This document shows, one piece after another, positions 12,901 to 27,900 of a DNA stretch of 64,000 nt (within the stretch, counting starts at the first letter, position 1; every line of letters starts with the position of its first letter). Source of the DNA: Kingdonia uniflora. Taxonomy: Eukaryota; Streptophyta; Magnoliopsida; Ranunculales; Circaeasteraceae. The position numbers and the translations under genes were made by a program. Where the stretch lies: positions 2,294,001-2,358,000 of the forward strand of contig JACGCM010001659.1 in assembly GCA_014058105.1 (NCBI GenBank), in the 5' to 3' direction. Below the pieces are notes generated by a model. The model was not told the DNA's origin and made no database searches. It saw nothing but the letters and a program-made list of their open reading frames with translations.

Positions 12901-15900
12901 TTAAAGAATTGGTGAATTTTAAGGTTTAAAAGCTACAAAAGACAATCAAGGGGGTTAGACCAATTCATGGTCATTATGAAGGGTATAAAAGCTAATTTGC
13001 CCTTATATTTCTTTTTTTCTATGTCAGACCTTTATCTGAAATGCCTCACTCATTTCAATCGCAAGAACTTAATTTTACAGAAATTATTTTGGCTGAACTT
13101 GGATCGATTGAGAATTAACCAATAAACCAAATGATCAACCAACAATGTACAAACCCTTCAAAATCATGGTTTCAAACATTGTTCTTCAAAGAGACTATCT
13201 TCCCGTATTCCCAAACACTATGCGCTCGGACCATCTCGTCAACTCGAGCTTAATAAAAATATATAGGTCGCTCAACAGTGCATGCCCGAGTTGAACTAAA
13301 ACCCTACCGAGTTGCAATATTTGTGTCTTTGTGAGGGTGAGGGTGGAGTTATTTTTTTTTTCTTTCTTTCTTAAATTTCTGTCTTTGTATTCTTCAAGAA
13401 AGAAGTTAAATACAAATATATTATGTTAAGACCATGAAATAAAATCCTTACTCTTTTTCACGGTCCCCTTGGACCAAGAAGTTGATAACATTTTGAAATG
13501 AAGCGTAGCACTCACGAACAGCACAGTACATGTAATTATCTTTATTGAGTCTCTTTTTCAGTTCTTGATCCTGACCATTGCTATCTTTGGCCATATCTAA
13601 TGCTATAGGGATCTGAGAAGAAAAAGAGTGACCATGTGAGTACCAAAAACATGTATTCTCAGGACTCGGCACAAGTACGTGCAAACCTTGCTAGCGAGCA
13701 AGAACGGAGGCCACTGGATCAGGTCCAAATCACGATCAGCCCAATATGGAACAAGTAACAAATTCATTTCCCTGAAATTCAAGTAAATGTCAAAAGTCCG
13801 TAAAAGCATAAAACAGCCTTTGTCGTTTAAAGAAGGTAGTAATGGCCAGGTTTATGTGGAATTCATTCTTAAACGACCGTAAAGACTCTTAGAAGGTGTG
13901 ATAAAACCTGTTCTTAAAGTACCTATTATTTATTAAATCTTCCTCTCTGAAACTGCTGATTATTCTATTCCACAACTGAGCAAATTTGGCTTCCTCTTTC
14001 TCCTTATTGGTAGGGATTTGCTGAAACAGTTAGTCACCAATGATAATTTAGATAAGCAGCGAGAACTCTAGAAATCTATGAACTGAAATAGTACAATATC
14101 CAAATTAACAGCATCAAATACTAACAAAACCTCTGCAAATTTCCGAGAGAATGTAGCTTTTAACCCCTTCTTCTTCTGCGTCATCTTCTCTACTGGTGGT
14201 GGTATCAGGCGGGCATTAAATGCACCAGGCAACGATGTAAAACGAGATCTAAGCATTCCAAGTGTCCGAATCTATAAACAATAATATTCCAAATAAATAT
14301 TACATGTACTTTATATCCCAAGTAACACAAAAGTTAGTAATATTTTGAGTAAATTCTTAATAAGTAGTCTAGATGGTGCAATATTTAGACCCATGTCATT
14401 ATGCTCTTCAGCATTCCAAGTGTCTGAATCTAAAAACAATAATATTCCAAATAAATATTACATGTACTTTATATCCCAAGTAACACAAAAGTTAGTAATA
14501 TTTTGAGTAAATTCTTAATAAGGAGTCTAGACGGTTCAATATTTAGACCCATGTCATTATGCTTTTCAAGAATAAATTATATAATTAAATCTCCCATGTA
14601 ATTTCTACGGTGATGCGGCATAGCAAAGTATGTGGAAAGGAGAAGACACCATTCCCCAATTATGGGCACGTGAATAATGGAGAGATTTTGGTCATCAGAG
14701 GATTGGGGAAGCTAGTCCAGCTATGTTCTTAAAAACCTGTCTAGGCTCATTCACCAAGATCTTCGTATATTGCTTCCCGTGGAGGAGTAAAGTGATGTGA
14801 CACCGCTCACATGGTTGCTTCTCATCCGCGCGGGACCTAGCCTATTTTAGTTAGATCACTGCTGGAGTTGTTTTAATATTTTGTTTCCTATATTGTTGGG
14901 TTTGTAGGATTGAGGGAGATTTTTAAGAGAGATTCTACGGAGATAATTAGGGGATTTGAAGAATAGGTGGTGTAATTGTTTCTTGGTTATTGAGTTTGAA
15001 TAAACTTCCGAAAGAAAAGGATTTATTTGTTTTTGAGTAGTTTTGTTTTAATATTTTGTTTCTTATATTGTTGGGTTTGTAGGATTGAGGGAGATCTTTT
15101 AGGAGAGATTCTACGAAGATAGTTAGGGGATTGGAAGAATAAATGCAAGAAGGTGGTGTAATTGTTTCTTGGTTGTTGAGTTCGAATAAACTTCCAAAAG
15201 AGAAGGATTTATTTGTTTTTGAGTAGTTTTCTTAAATTAGTATAATTAATTGGCGTAGACATTGAGCCACATGTCACAGATCTGCTCCTGTTAAGGAAGT
15301 AGAGTATCCTATAGTTGCCACTAGAAATTGTGTGCCTCCTAATTAAAGAACATGTGCCCTATGGGCAATTGTCATCGATCTAGAAAGTGGTTATAACAAA
15401 AAGTTACCAACAAACGCAGCAAAGCTAAAGAAACGTACTTAAAGGAGGTCGCAATGAGCAGCAAATTCTGGGCAAAAGAAAGAAAAGCACAGCAGATTCC
15501 AACTCCAAAACTGTCTCAAGCAACCGATATGATGCTCAAAAGCACTTTCCATCTGACAACACCCTCTCTTACTTTCTAACTTCACAAAATTGAAAAGGCC
15601 TCAAAAATGACTCAAGAAGGACAACCAAATCCTCAGATCTTACTCGCACACCAGAAGGCAATCCGGCACAGTAATATAATAATAAAAAGTGACGTGAGTT
15701 CCCTCAAAGTATGGGTTGTGCAAGCGCTTAGAGACCTCGGTTTGAAAGAATAGCTTTAGGTGTGGTCCATTATGAGAAACATCTGAGCTTTCTATCAGTT
15801 TTGCCCTTTTATGAGAGTTCTCTCAGCATACAGAATAGACTCGAGTAGAATTAAGTTAGGTATACGTATAGATATGTTAGGATATTTCTTTAGTTCATTT

Positions 15901-18900
15901 TCCTCTATAATTAGGTTTCTCTCCATGTCAGAGGTGAAATACGAGACTATTAATTTATAAATGATGTAATATTCGATAGTATTCACTATTTGCAATGCCA
16001 TACAAATAGAGACTTCTGCATGGCATTGCAACAAGACTGATCTTTTCGGAAGCATGATGCCTTGTTCCCATTGTTCTTTGAATTTTTATTATACAAAGCA
16101 GTTTGCTATGAAAGATCAAACCCAGGGTACAGGAATGACCAAGATATCTAGCTAAAGATGCTACTAAGGAACATAGCAGAAGATATATTCAACCATTAAA
16201 AGGTAGAAGAAAGCATGAGCCACTGACCTCACCAAGACGACGATATGCGCCATAAATACCACCAAACAATGTTGAGAAAATAGCATACCAAATCTGGGTA
16301 TCCATGAAATAAACCTGGAAAGAAAAGGCAATTGAGATCAGATGAGATGACAAACAGCTAATGTATAAAAGAAATAAATCAATAAGCAACATTGAAGGCA
16401 TACAAGTACAATTGGAGCCCAAAGCGCAATCACAACGCCCATATTATTCTTGGCTGCAAATAGAAAAGAACTCCATAATAAGAAATTTAAAAATATTAAT
16501 AATAATAATAATAAATAAATAAATGGGCCTTCTACTCATCTAGAGATGTGCAAATATTTTCCACCAATTACCTTGAGGAAAGAATTCATGCCATGCAAAA
16601 TCTGTTACGTGAACTTCCATGATTGTTTTTGTCGGACGGACAAGCGGTTTTATCTACGTGAGAAAAACGGTAATAAATGGATAAGTCAATCCAAACGAAT
16701 TGAAGGGCAGCGGTAGTAATAAAATGTTCAATCAGATGGATTGATCTAACAAGTAACAACATACTTTACTGCAGAACATCCAGAACCTATCTACCCATAT
16801 GCCCAAAAGTTTGCAAAATTATATGGCACATCACATCTAGAACCTGCTTATAAATAAAATATTATTCCATTTACTAAAGAAAAAGTGATTTAAGAAGATA
16901 AATGATTGAGATATTTGGACCCACATTGAGCAAATCAAGCCATGCAAACTTAATATGTATGATCATGGGGCTACTTCTCTCATTGGCAAGTAGTTTTGAG
17001 TTATAACCTCCAGTTCTAATAATAAACATACAATTGCGTACATGAGTGAAATAATTCTAGATTTGCATATTCCAAATCTTATTCTCAACCAACTTCTCTC
17101 GTAGCCAAACTGTCATCAAGTGTACCTAATAAGCACGATATCCACCTATTATGGTTTATAATAGCAGTCCTAACCTTTATGCTTGACAGAAAGAACTCGC
17201 GCACAATTTATCATCATAAAAGGCTCTAGTAATTGACTCAAGTTGTCGTGTTTACAAATTTTACGAAATTGGAGGTATTTTCATTTTTAATTTTGCTTAT
17301 ACTAAAATGGATGGATGATTTATCTTGTTATTGTGATATAATTTGTTTGAAATCAAACAAGACCCGCCTATTATATGGCCGTTCAAAAATAAAATGACTT
17401 GTCCGCCAGTCTATTAACTCTAAAGGGGATAAAGCTGTGTTTTAGTGTGTTCAAAGTTTCACTAGTTAGTAATTAGTACATATGTACACTATCAAAATCG
17501 AATTGGGTGTATAAATGTAATTATACTAAATTTGCATTATTTCAAATCCTATTAATAATTATAGTTACTAACTACGCACATAGTACTATCAAGAGAAACA
17601 TGTTATCAATGGTGAACTCAAAGATGGGTAAGGCTAATAAGTACCTCTATATAGTAACTGAATGCAATCTTTGTTATTAAAAGAAGAACCCAGAACATGG
17701 AGTACCTGAACCCAGAAAAAAATAGGAAAAATGAGTCAGAATCGACAACTCGAGTGACATTACCACCAGAGATTATTGAAAAGAGTAACATTACTTGAAA
17801 AGCGACATTGCGTTTTCATGCATTCCCCTTCCTACATAGAGTCGAGGCTGTTGGACATAAGTGAGTATTAGGCAAATTAAAAGATCAAATGAAGTTAATG
17901 AAACAGGGAAAAATCAGCTACATTTGGCCAGATACTATGCATATGGCTGATACACTTATGGCTGCTAATGAGTCAAATAAACCAAAATAGGAATGGGTAA
18001 ATCCAAATTTGAAATCTATCCTAAAATTATAGCTCAGATTTTGAATTGAAATTGACCAATATGTTGACCCAAGAAACGCAAAGAGTTGATTAGCTTTCAA
18101 TTAGGCATACCTGAGACCACCACATCATGAGCATCACAATCCTATAGTTAGATCTTTCAAGGAAACGTCTTATGAAGGGGAACAAGAACAGGACTGCTGC
18201 AAGCAAATTTGGTGACAAATATATGGAAACAGCCAAGATATATAGTGTAGGTGAATTTGGACTATTCCCGAACCATTTGCTTATGTTTCGTGCAAAGCCG
18301 GGAGGATTCTTCCAACTTTTTGCATAAGTTGCTGGCAAAATAATCACCCACGCAGCTGCAGAAATAAACTTAAGGATATATCTTAGCTTTACATGGAATG
18401 ACATGCTCCGTGTAGCTTTCCAACTTAAAATTATATCAAGAACAGCTGCAAAGCAAAAGAAGAAGAAAAAATGAAAATAAACAGTATGAGTATCGAAGCC
18501 TTAAATATAATTGAAATAAGGAGATAAAACTAAATTTAGAAGATAGATGGCTCTTGGACACCTAGCTTTATAAGATTTACCCATCTTTCTGTAATTTATC
18601 TGACATATTGACACAAAAGATACTTGTATTAATCTGTAACTTAACTTATAAAATCATTTTTAAACTAGACAAAGAATCAAAAAGAGTTTCAAAATATATA
18701 GCAAACTGTATAGATACTTGTATTTGTTTTCCGAAAGATTTTCTGCAGAGCGGTCTAAAATCTGTAAGACAAACTCGCTGGCGATCTTTACCTTTCCTTG
18801 TAATTTGCTTTCATATAATTAAATTCTGGTGAGGGGATAGCCTAACCCCAGTTCCCTTCAAAAAGAAAAAGAAAAAAACTGAATGCAATTCGCCATTTTA

Positions 18901-21900
18901 CAAAAACAAAAATAAAAATGTTACAATCTTCTTTGACATATTGGACTGTCATACGATTTTCTTCCGACAACTAAGATCAGAACCCTACAACTCCAACCGT
19001 GTTGTCCTCTTTCTGTATGACCGGACAGTTTTGCATAAACAATTCACCAGAAAGAAATTCCAACCATGAGTAATTTGTGAAAGCATAAAGCCATTATGAT
19101 ATGAGTTAGGACAAGTATTTCCTTCACAAAACCTTCAGAGATCTATTCTAATTCTCAAATTGATGCGGGTTCGAAGAACTTGCTAGTTATTGTTTGAAAT
19201 CTTGATTAACGTTTCTTTTGAAGTCGATTGATGTATTGCTACTGCTATTGCTGCAGTTTGGTATCTTTGCAAGGTGGGACTAATGCCCATGTGTGGCAAG
19301 TGGCAACTCATGTGAGTCTGAGGCTTAAGTTATGCCTCAAGGCGCAGTAAGGCACATGCTCGTCAAGCTGCAGTAAAATCACAGAAGAACGACCTAGAAT
19401 CTGGAGCGGATAAGGTTTATTTTGTTACAAATTTGATCTTTTTGGGGGTGTTTTCCCATTTTGCTTATTCTAAGCTTAATACATGCAGAAAGAACTTAAA
19501 CTAGACTAATTATTGTTGAAGAAACATATCTTCAAGCTATATTTCAAGGTACTGAACTCACAATCCTTTTTCCTAAACTTTGAAAATTTTACAACTTTAA
19601 GGAAGACTTCTTAACAAATGCAAGGATCATAGTTATCAATACCATCTTCTTTTTATTGAACTGAGGCATATTATATTTTTGTTGCAAGCAGTATAAACAC
19701 CACAGTTGGTGGTATACTTGAATATGGGGAGTAATGCAGACACGGGCCATGAGTAAAATTCTTCGTATTTATGCTTGGCATAATACAATAAGGTATATCA
19801 TTTTTCTTTGTTCCAAGTACATTGAATTGGGGTGACCACATGTATGTTACGGTAAGAAGATTAACCAGGCAGAAAAAGAAAAAACCAAGAAAAGTTACAA
19901 ACTATGTCATAATAGGTAGGTAGCAACACTAAATCTAACCTTGTCCAAGCTTCAGTATTGCCGCAGTAATGAAGACGCTCAAAACTCTCTTGAAAACAGC
20001 TCCCTCAAATATGGCGCTTGCTTTCCCCGATCCATTCCAAGCAATTATAATCATTGCCTTTGGATGGAATAATTGGAATTTAGGCAATATAAAATCTCAA
20101 ATAAAAATATAGAGAAAAGTCGAAATGCAACTATTACAAGATAAAAACAATTACCTGTAAGCATAATATGAAAAAGCTCCACATTCTATCAAAACTTCTA
20201 AAAATATGCCAAAATGAGCGTATCTCGACAAAGTTAATTTTGCCCGCCCATCGGTTCGGCGTAGCAACTTTGCTTTCCTGAAGGTAGATCAGGAAATAGA
20301 AATTGAGTACCGACTTTAAAACTTGCGTCTCCAAGAAACTACAGTAAACTTTGTCTATCGCTCTCGGGACTTTAACGTAAGCTAACTTACCAACATTATA
20401 TTAAAGAAAAAAGAATTTATCCTCATCAGAAAATAAGAAAATTGAAATAATATTCCCATATGGTAAAACACTGCCCCCTTACCAGCAACAAGGTACTTAA
20501 AACAATAATAGATTGGTAATATTTTCCAGATAACGCATACAACCATCATTTCGAGGTTTGACATGGAAGCAGTCTTTTACGCTCAAGAAATAGCATTTCC
20601 CTACGAAATTATGTTTTTCAGAAAACAATAATATGATTATTTCAAGTTTGTACTTGAATATTTTACTTAGATGCTTTGTGCACAACTAAAGTAGGCATAA
20701 CCAAAACTTACAAGAACAATGTCCTCCTTTATATTCAACCCACATTCTCCATCTATCTTAACATGATAATCCCACCTCCCTCCATGGGCTCATGGAGGAC
20801 ATAAAGATTAATACCTACATGAACTGTGTCATGGAACCTTCAAAACCTAAAGATCCATTTGTTCCTGTCACCGGCAGCTAAATATTATATTTATTCAGCC
20901 CTGGATGGAAAAAATGACTTGATGATGAAGTTCACTTTTAGGTACGCTGTACTTGCCAAGGGGTTACTATCTAATTTCATCTGTAATTTGTATTCTTATT
21001 TAAGATTCCTAATAGTTTGGATACTACAGTTTTCCATCTAAGAAACTTTCTCAATTCAATCAATATTTAACTACTTTAACTCTTTACTGGAATACATATC
21101 AACTCTATTCCTCCATGCATCCTTAACAATATCATTCCGTGTTAGCGATTATATGATGTTGCAAGATGGTGAAGGGGAATGATTGAAGACTGTTTTTTAT
21201 TTGCAAGGTTGTTGAGTGTATCATGTGTCATCTTATAGCAAATTGTGTAGGCTGTCAATTGTATCATGCATCATTTTTTCGCATATACGGTGAAACTAGA
21301 CGGACAACCCCTGTGGAAACACATGTGGACCAACCTAATGTAAGAATAGGTATTCTGCAATAATAACTCAGGTCATCATGGACTCCATATCCTCTTATGT
21401 CACGAGCCCCTACTGCGCACACCGACATTGTCCACACTTAACCATTGCAATTCTCCAGCAGTGCAGGATTTTATTTCGTATGAAAAGGCCACGGTGACAG
21501 GTAGAGTAAAATCTTAACTTAAGGACCATACACCCGGTATGATCTTAAGTGATGTGAGACTAAACCATTGGTACACCGTCACCGCTATTGGGTTAGGTAC
21601 CTCTCCAGAATCCACTCAGCAAGGGTGTTAGCAAGGGTGTTACAGTATCCCCATCTATAAGATCGAGCCGTCCCCGGCTCTGATACCATTTTGTCAAAAC
21701 CCCACTTTACGCATACCGACATTGTCCCTACTTAACCATAGCGGTTCTCCAACAGTGTGGGATTTTATTTCCTATGAAAATGTCTCGGAAACATGTAGAG
21801 TAAAATCTTAACTTGCGAACCATACACCTGACAGGATCTTAAGCGATGTGGGATAAAACCACTGGTGCAACTGTCAACGCTATTAGGTTAGGCGCCTCTC

Positions 21901-24900
21901 TACAACTAGCATAGCCAGGGTGTTACATCTTAATTCACTACCCATTTCAACTAACTTTTAGCGAAAGTAAAGATTTCATGAGAAATACGACTTGAAGAAA
22001 ATCTCTCAAGCATGTCATACCCCAATGTATTTCTTTTGGATAAAACATGATGCCCCATAGAGATTATACAACCAAATACAAAAAAGAGAGAAATCAATTG
22101 AATCGCGAATAACATTTGCAACAAAAATTGACCATTTGACGTGGTTCTCCACCATAAGGGTAAGAAGTCCAAGGTATTATCTCACGTATTTCATTTGTTT
22201 CGCAAGTAAAGATATTAGAGTAATAGGCTAATAGCACAGTTTCGAGAAGTTTTAGCGTTCTTCTCGATATGCCGGATCAAAGCTATTCAAACAACCCAAG
22301 ATCTTTCTACAATTATCACCCGAAAAAAATATCATTATGCCTGATTATACGATGGTATTTATCATTCATTGAACATACAAAATTAAGAACTTATGTCTAT
22401 ATGCCATCAATTTTCCTCGAGATACCAAATATGGGCCTATAATGTATATTATTTAATGTATATTATTTTCTAACATAATTGAGTATGTGTTATAATACGA
22501 CAATGCCAGACAATGACCCGCGCGACACTGAAATTTTCTTAATCTGGAGACATACAACTACCTCTCTTATTTATCTATGTAGTATGTAAATTATAGGGAA
22601 AAGAAGGAAAAGAATCATATGACTAAATCAGTGTTTACCCCATTTTTATCAATGTGAAGGTGTTCTGAAGACATGGAAAAAAAATCAGCATCAGCACGCA
22701 TAGGCCATCCTAGCCGGAAACAATCAACTGACCTACAGTTTTATATATATAATTTAATTCAAAATAGAAAATGGATATTGGCAAAGATAGGAATATGAAA
22801 AAAGATAGAATACCAAAAGTATTCATTTAAATCATCATAGTTCCTCCACTGGGAATGCTTGGATTTTTCTCTTTTGCTCCTTTCAGCTTCCTGTTAAGCA
22901 TGGAGGATAAAGATGTCAAAATGAAATTTTAAAGTAAAGTTATAGGAATTGTGCAAGAAAATATGAAAATGCAATAACCTGGGCTATAGTTTCATAAATT
23001 GGAGTCACAACTTTTCTGAGGTAAGCTTCTTCCTCGCCGCCATAGACTGGCTTTACGTTCTCACCAGTCAAGGGACTAACATTCCCAGCTAGCATACCAT
23101 AGAGTTCAAATGCCATCTAAAATGTACAATATAAACATAGTTAATAAACATGATAGAGAAATAGAAGAAAATTTAAGATCCAACATACAGGAATGTAAAG
23201 ATCCAACATAATGTGCATAATGTAACATAACATACGATGATTGAACAAGTATTGCCAAAAAATGGTGCAACATTAAATACACCTTTCTTAGGAGTATGAT
23301 ATCACTAACAAGGTTTGACAATACAAAAATATTGATTACCATGAAAGATGTCTAGTTTACGAATTTTGTAACATCAATACATGTTCGGGCTAATGAATAA
23401 TTATTCCAAAGAGGGTAAATTGTAACATGTACCACCTTGTTGCCAATTTTCCTGAAGTTCATGGCAACATATCTATCAAGTAGTGGACTAACATATCAAC
23501 GCCTTGGCTGTATGAGTAGGTTTAAGATGTTAGCTATTATTGCACCATGTGCACAAGGGATGATGAATACCTTAAGACTATAGTTTTTCTCCCCTTTTTG
23601 CTGTTACTTAGGATATATCTCTAAAGAAATGCTACAAAGTCTAAAGGAAAACATAGAAAGATAGAAGAGGTTTTTGGTATCATTACATTTTTCAATTTAA
23701 GTCGGAGTAGAATGCCTATGGTTATAAGGAGTGTGTTCATTGAATCTTATGGAAGGTGATACGTCGTTACGTTGGGAATCGGGCAGTTCGTCTAAGGTCA
23801 AAGCTTTGATCTCGAGATGATGATAACAACTCCATTTATATAGAAGAATTTGGCTGTAAAATAGCCAATTTCCTTATGATCTATCAATCATTATCAACAA
23901 ACACAAGGAGTTCCAGTAAAACTCTCAACGAAGAAGCTCTTTTCATTAGTAAAAAAAAACTACACTATTACCTTCTAAAACAATTAAACTTCCCTAACCA
24001 GACAAAAAAATAGTCCCAGAATGGAAGAACTCCTTAAGGGAAAAAAAATTTAAAAGAAAACAAAAAATAAGTAAATAAAGTGGTTGTACAAACAAAATAA
24101 ATAAAGTGGCTATCATGGAATCCGTCGATCTTGCTCCCTGGCTTAATGTTGTCAACAGGTTGATTGACCCATAAAATAATGGGTCACTCGGTTGGTTGAC
24201 TATGAAACAGGCGTTCGACTGAAGCTCCTCTCTCTTCAAAGACCACCTACATCGGAAAGCTTTTAATTGCATTTTTCTGGTGGTTCCCATCTCTTGGTTT
24301 TCTTGTTTAGTTTACCTTTAGTGTGGCCGTGCTAGGATTGTTCCTTCATGCTAGATTTCCTTTATTTGTTTACTTGATTTAATTGACAAATCTTTATATT
24401 CCTCAAAAATAAATATAAGAGAAAAGTAGAATACGATGTGGTTCCAACTTCTAGCATCCACCTATTTGTTACAAAAAGATCCGAATGAAATTTTACATTG
24501 TCCCATTTCAGACCCCATGTATCATCTATATCACTGATCTTCACCGAGGTGATCATATCCATTAAAGTTCAAATAGGTTCAATGTCCCATCCGAGCGCTT
24601 CTCATCCAAAATATAAATTCCTTGTCAATACTACACCTCTTCCGAATCTTGGTGAAGCATATGCATTGATTGAGAAACATTAGTGTCGTATGAAGTTAAC
24701 CTTAAAAGTCACTGATGTTTTACCATTGGCTCATCAGATGTCATTTACTGCCAACTCCTGTTCTTAGGTACAATCACGAGATCCCCGATATAATCCTTCA
24801 TCTGGGGGAAATCTTAGACATACCCGGCCATACTGTGATAACTGGAAACAAACGAACAAACAGGATGGCCATTACAGACATACTTGTTTCCAACTTCACC

Positions 24901-27900
24901 TAGAGCTACGATCAAAGAAAGAGTATGGCAAGTCCGGAGGTAATAAGCCTCGTACTGCAATTTCAGAGGTTTCTCAAAGTTCATATACAAGGGAAGCTCC
25001 AGCCACTATTGAAAGGACACTGCATGTAATGCTAAGATTGTAAATTCCCCATCTATATCTACCAGGATTCTTGATTCAAGTGTCAATAATCACTTGACTG
25101 GTAAGTTCAATATTCTTGCATATCCCCATACCCCATTTAATCAACATATTCTTATTGTTGATGGTTCACTCATTAAAGTACATAGTAAAGGCACAATTCA
25201 CTTGTCACCTCAGATTTCCCTAGAGTCTGTTTTATATGTTCCACGTTTCACTCTTAATTTTTTTCTCTATTAACCACCTTGCCAAGAATCTTAATTGTGT
25301 TGTCGTTTTCCTGTCTAATTCTTGTTATCTTCGGGACTGGAGTACGAGGCAAATTTTTGGCAGAGGGTATGAGCGTGATGGCCTGTATTACTTTGGTGAT
25401 CCACCAACAGTTCCACTGTCATTTGTTTCCAGTTGATTGTTCCTCTTTAGATTAGAGATCTCTGAACTTCGGATTGGATTCCAATTTCATAGTAGTTCAT
25501 TTTTGAGGATTATATGGCATTCTTCTTTTAACCTTGTGGATGTGGTTATGGGTTTAGTACCATAGGTCAGCACCATGTTGGATGTGCACTGTATGTTGGG
25601 AATGTGATCTAGTTGGTGGCTGCTAGAGATGGTGCATTTCCACGTTCAGTGTGAATATCAGGTTTTGATTATAGGTTTGTAACCTTGCATTGTTTGGATG
25701 ACGTCACGGATGCCCGTGGCAGTGGTTTTGGCATGTAATCCAATTTGGCGATCCCCTTATAGGGTTTTGGGTATCGTCCCGAAATTCCTTTTAAGGAGGG
25801 TAGAATGTAATGACCCGGAAATCTCTTTTGTTAATATATGGTGATTTGGAGTTTGGTGTTCAACCAGTTCTATGGTTTCAGCGGTTTAGGGCGGATTAGA
25901 TTATATTGTGACCTTGGGAACATAGGACGCGTTCAGACGACCAAGTGGGTCTTTTGGGAGATTTTTGGACGTTGATTTTCTTCCTCGAGATAAGTGTTAA
26001 GTTCCCCTTATAAATATAAGTTATTTTCCCTCCTCACAAATCATTTTTTTCTCTAACAAACCGACTCCAAAGAACCCTTCTCCTCCCTTCAATCCTTCTT
26101 TTCCTTCACTTTTGGTTGGTTTGGAGCTTGAGTTATCTTCCCCTATATCCTCAGTTCTTCAGAGGGTGAGATTTGCTATTCTAGAGAGAAAGAGAGGGTT
26201 GCGTTTCCGTCGTCGATTCATCAATTGGACGTCGTTCCCTCTGTGGAGGAGTAATTCTCTATTTCCTCTTCCTAATTGCAGATTTGATTCCGGCGTTGGT
26301 TTGGGTTAATGATGGGCTGATTTCAGAGTTTATAATTGTGGAGTATTGGGGTTTATAGAAGTGTATGATTTATTTGCAGGTATGGGCTGTTTGTGTTGGA
26401 TTGATGGTTGGTTTGTGATTGATTGAGGGATTTGGGTGTTCGGTGGTGGATTGTTGGGCTTTGGTGTTGTTTCGGAGAGGGCTGCCTGAACCGGCGATTG
26501 TGGTCGTTTTGGTTCAGATGTTGCTTCGCCTAATTTCTAATTTCATCCGTGAATATTTAGCGAGCTTCGCTAACGTAATTGCTGCCTTAGTTGCTATTAT
26601 TCTAGAGGAAGGGTTGGGCCTGTTTTTACGCTCTTTGAACACCGGGTTCGTGATTATTAGGCGGCTGATTAGGTGGGCTTAAGCCCACAATCACATAGGA
26701 TATACCACCTTAAGCCCAACACTGAACCCAACACTGAACCCAACACCAACCACTAAAGCCAACTCGAGGGCTAAATTCCAAGTTAAGACCAACTCGGACC
26801 GCTAGAAGCGTAGAACTAATGAGCAGTCATTACCAAAGCTCATGAAAACAAATCAGCCACTCTACTGAACAACACAATAGCAGTCAACACAGGCTAGTGC
26901 ACAAGGGATAACCTACAAGTTTCCAACAAGTAGTCAACAATCCCAAGAACAGAGTAACAAACCCAACTCAATAGCGACCATGTACTACAGTCTCCAAACA
27001 GATGAACAGGAAAACCTACTAAGTCCCAACATCAAAACAGATGCTCCAGGAAACCCATTAGTGTTCCAACATCATCGAGGGTATAAGACAGACATTGCAA
27101 AACAGAAAGACACTCAGGATATAAGATGGACATCTTTATCCTCAAAACAACGGCAAAAGCCCACACGCACAAGGTCTCAAGAGCTCAACTCTAAACCAAA
27201 CATGCGATAAAAACACACACAGGACACCAATGAATCGTCCTAACTTGGTCTAAGAACAACTCAACTTATGAGCGGAAGAGACAGAGATAGGGGTTAACCT
27301 AGAGTCAGGCCATTATGATTATTCATCCGAGTCAGTAAAAATTTGGCATGCCCGGTTGGATCGTGTGAATTTTTAGGATCTTTGTGTTTTGTTTCCTGAT
27401 TTAAAAAAGGCATGCAAGAATTCTACGTTTCATTGTGAGATTTGCTCTTTATCTAAATATATCTGAAATAGTTATATTCCTCGCATGCACAGATCCCCTT
27501 GTGTATTTGACTTAATTCCGACCTTTTCCTGTCATGGGCATAGATATTATGTAACTTTTATCGATGATTATACTAGATTTACTTGGGTTTACTTGCTTTG
27601 TAAAAAATCTGAGGTCCTTCCTTTGTTTACGAGTTTCTTTCAACTTGTTAAAACACAATTTAATGTGGTTGTTCGGGAGATTAGGTCAGACAATGCTAAG
27701 AAATGTGTGTCTAATGAGTTTGTCTCGCGTCTTAACCAACAAGATATTCTTCAACAACTCATTTTTCCTTAAACTCCAGAACAAAATGGGGTCGCCGAGA
27801 GAAAAAATAAGTGTCTCATAGGTGTTGTTCCTGGTTTGCTGAAGGATATGAATGTTCCCAACAACTCTGCTTACCTGCTTAACCGTACCCCTACTAGGAT

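Larger units (their letters stand above)
21398..21927 (-). mobile_element. Complete TRIM/SMART-type minimal LTR retrotransposon
   Basis: Two LTRs (21692-21927, 5' on the minus strand, and 21398-21644, 3') each begin TGTAACACCC and end TGACA. They enclose only 47 bp. That interior carries a primer binding site TGGTATCAGAGCC at 21676-21688, matching the 3' end of plant initiator tRNA-Met, three bases after the 5' LTR, and a purine-rich GATGGGGATA just before the 3' LTR. The element is flanked by the direct repeat TCTTA (21393-21397 and 21928-21932). It is 530 bp long, has no coding sequence, and sits in CALS3 intron 12 in the gene's own orientation. Mobility would need proteins supplied by another element. 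Confidence 0.93.

Noticed and set aside
21398..21927. 5S-rRNA-derived Cassandra-type TRIM
   Set aside because: No 5S box sequences are visible in the LTRs; the family is distinct.
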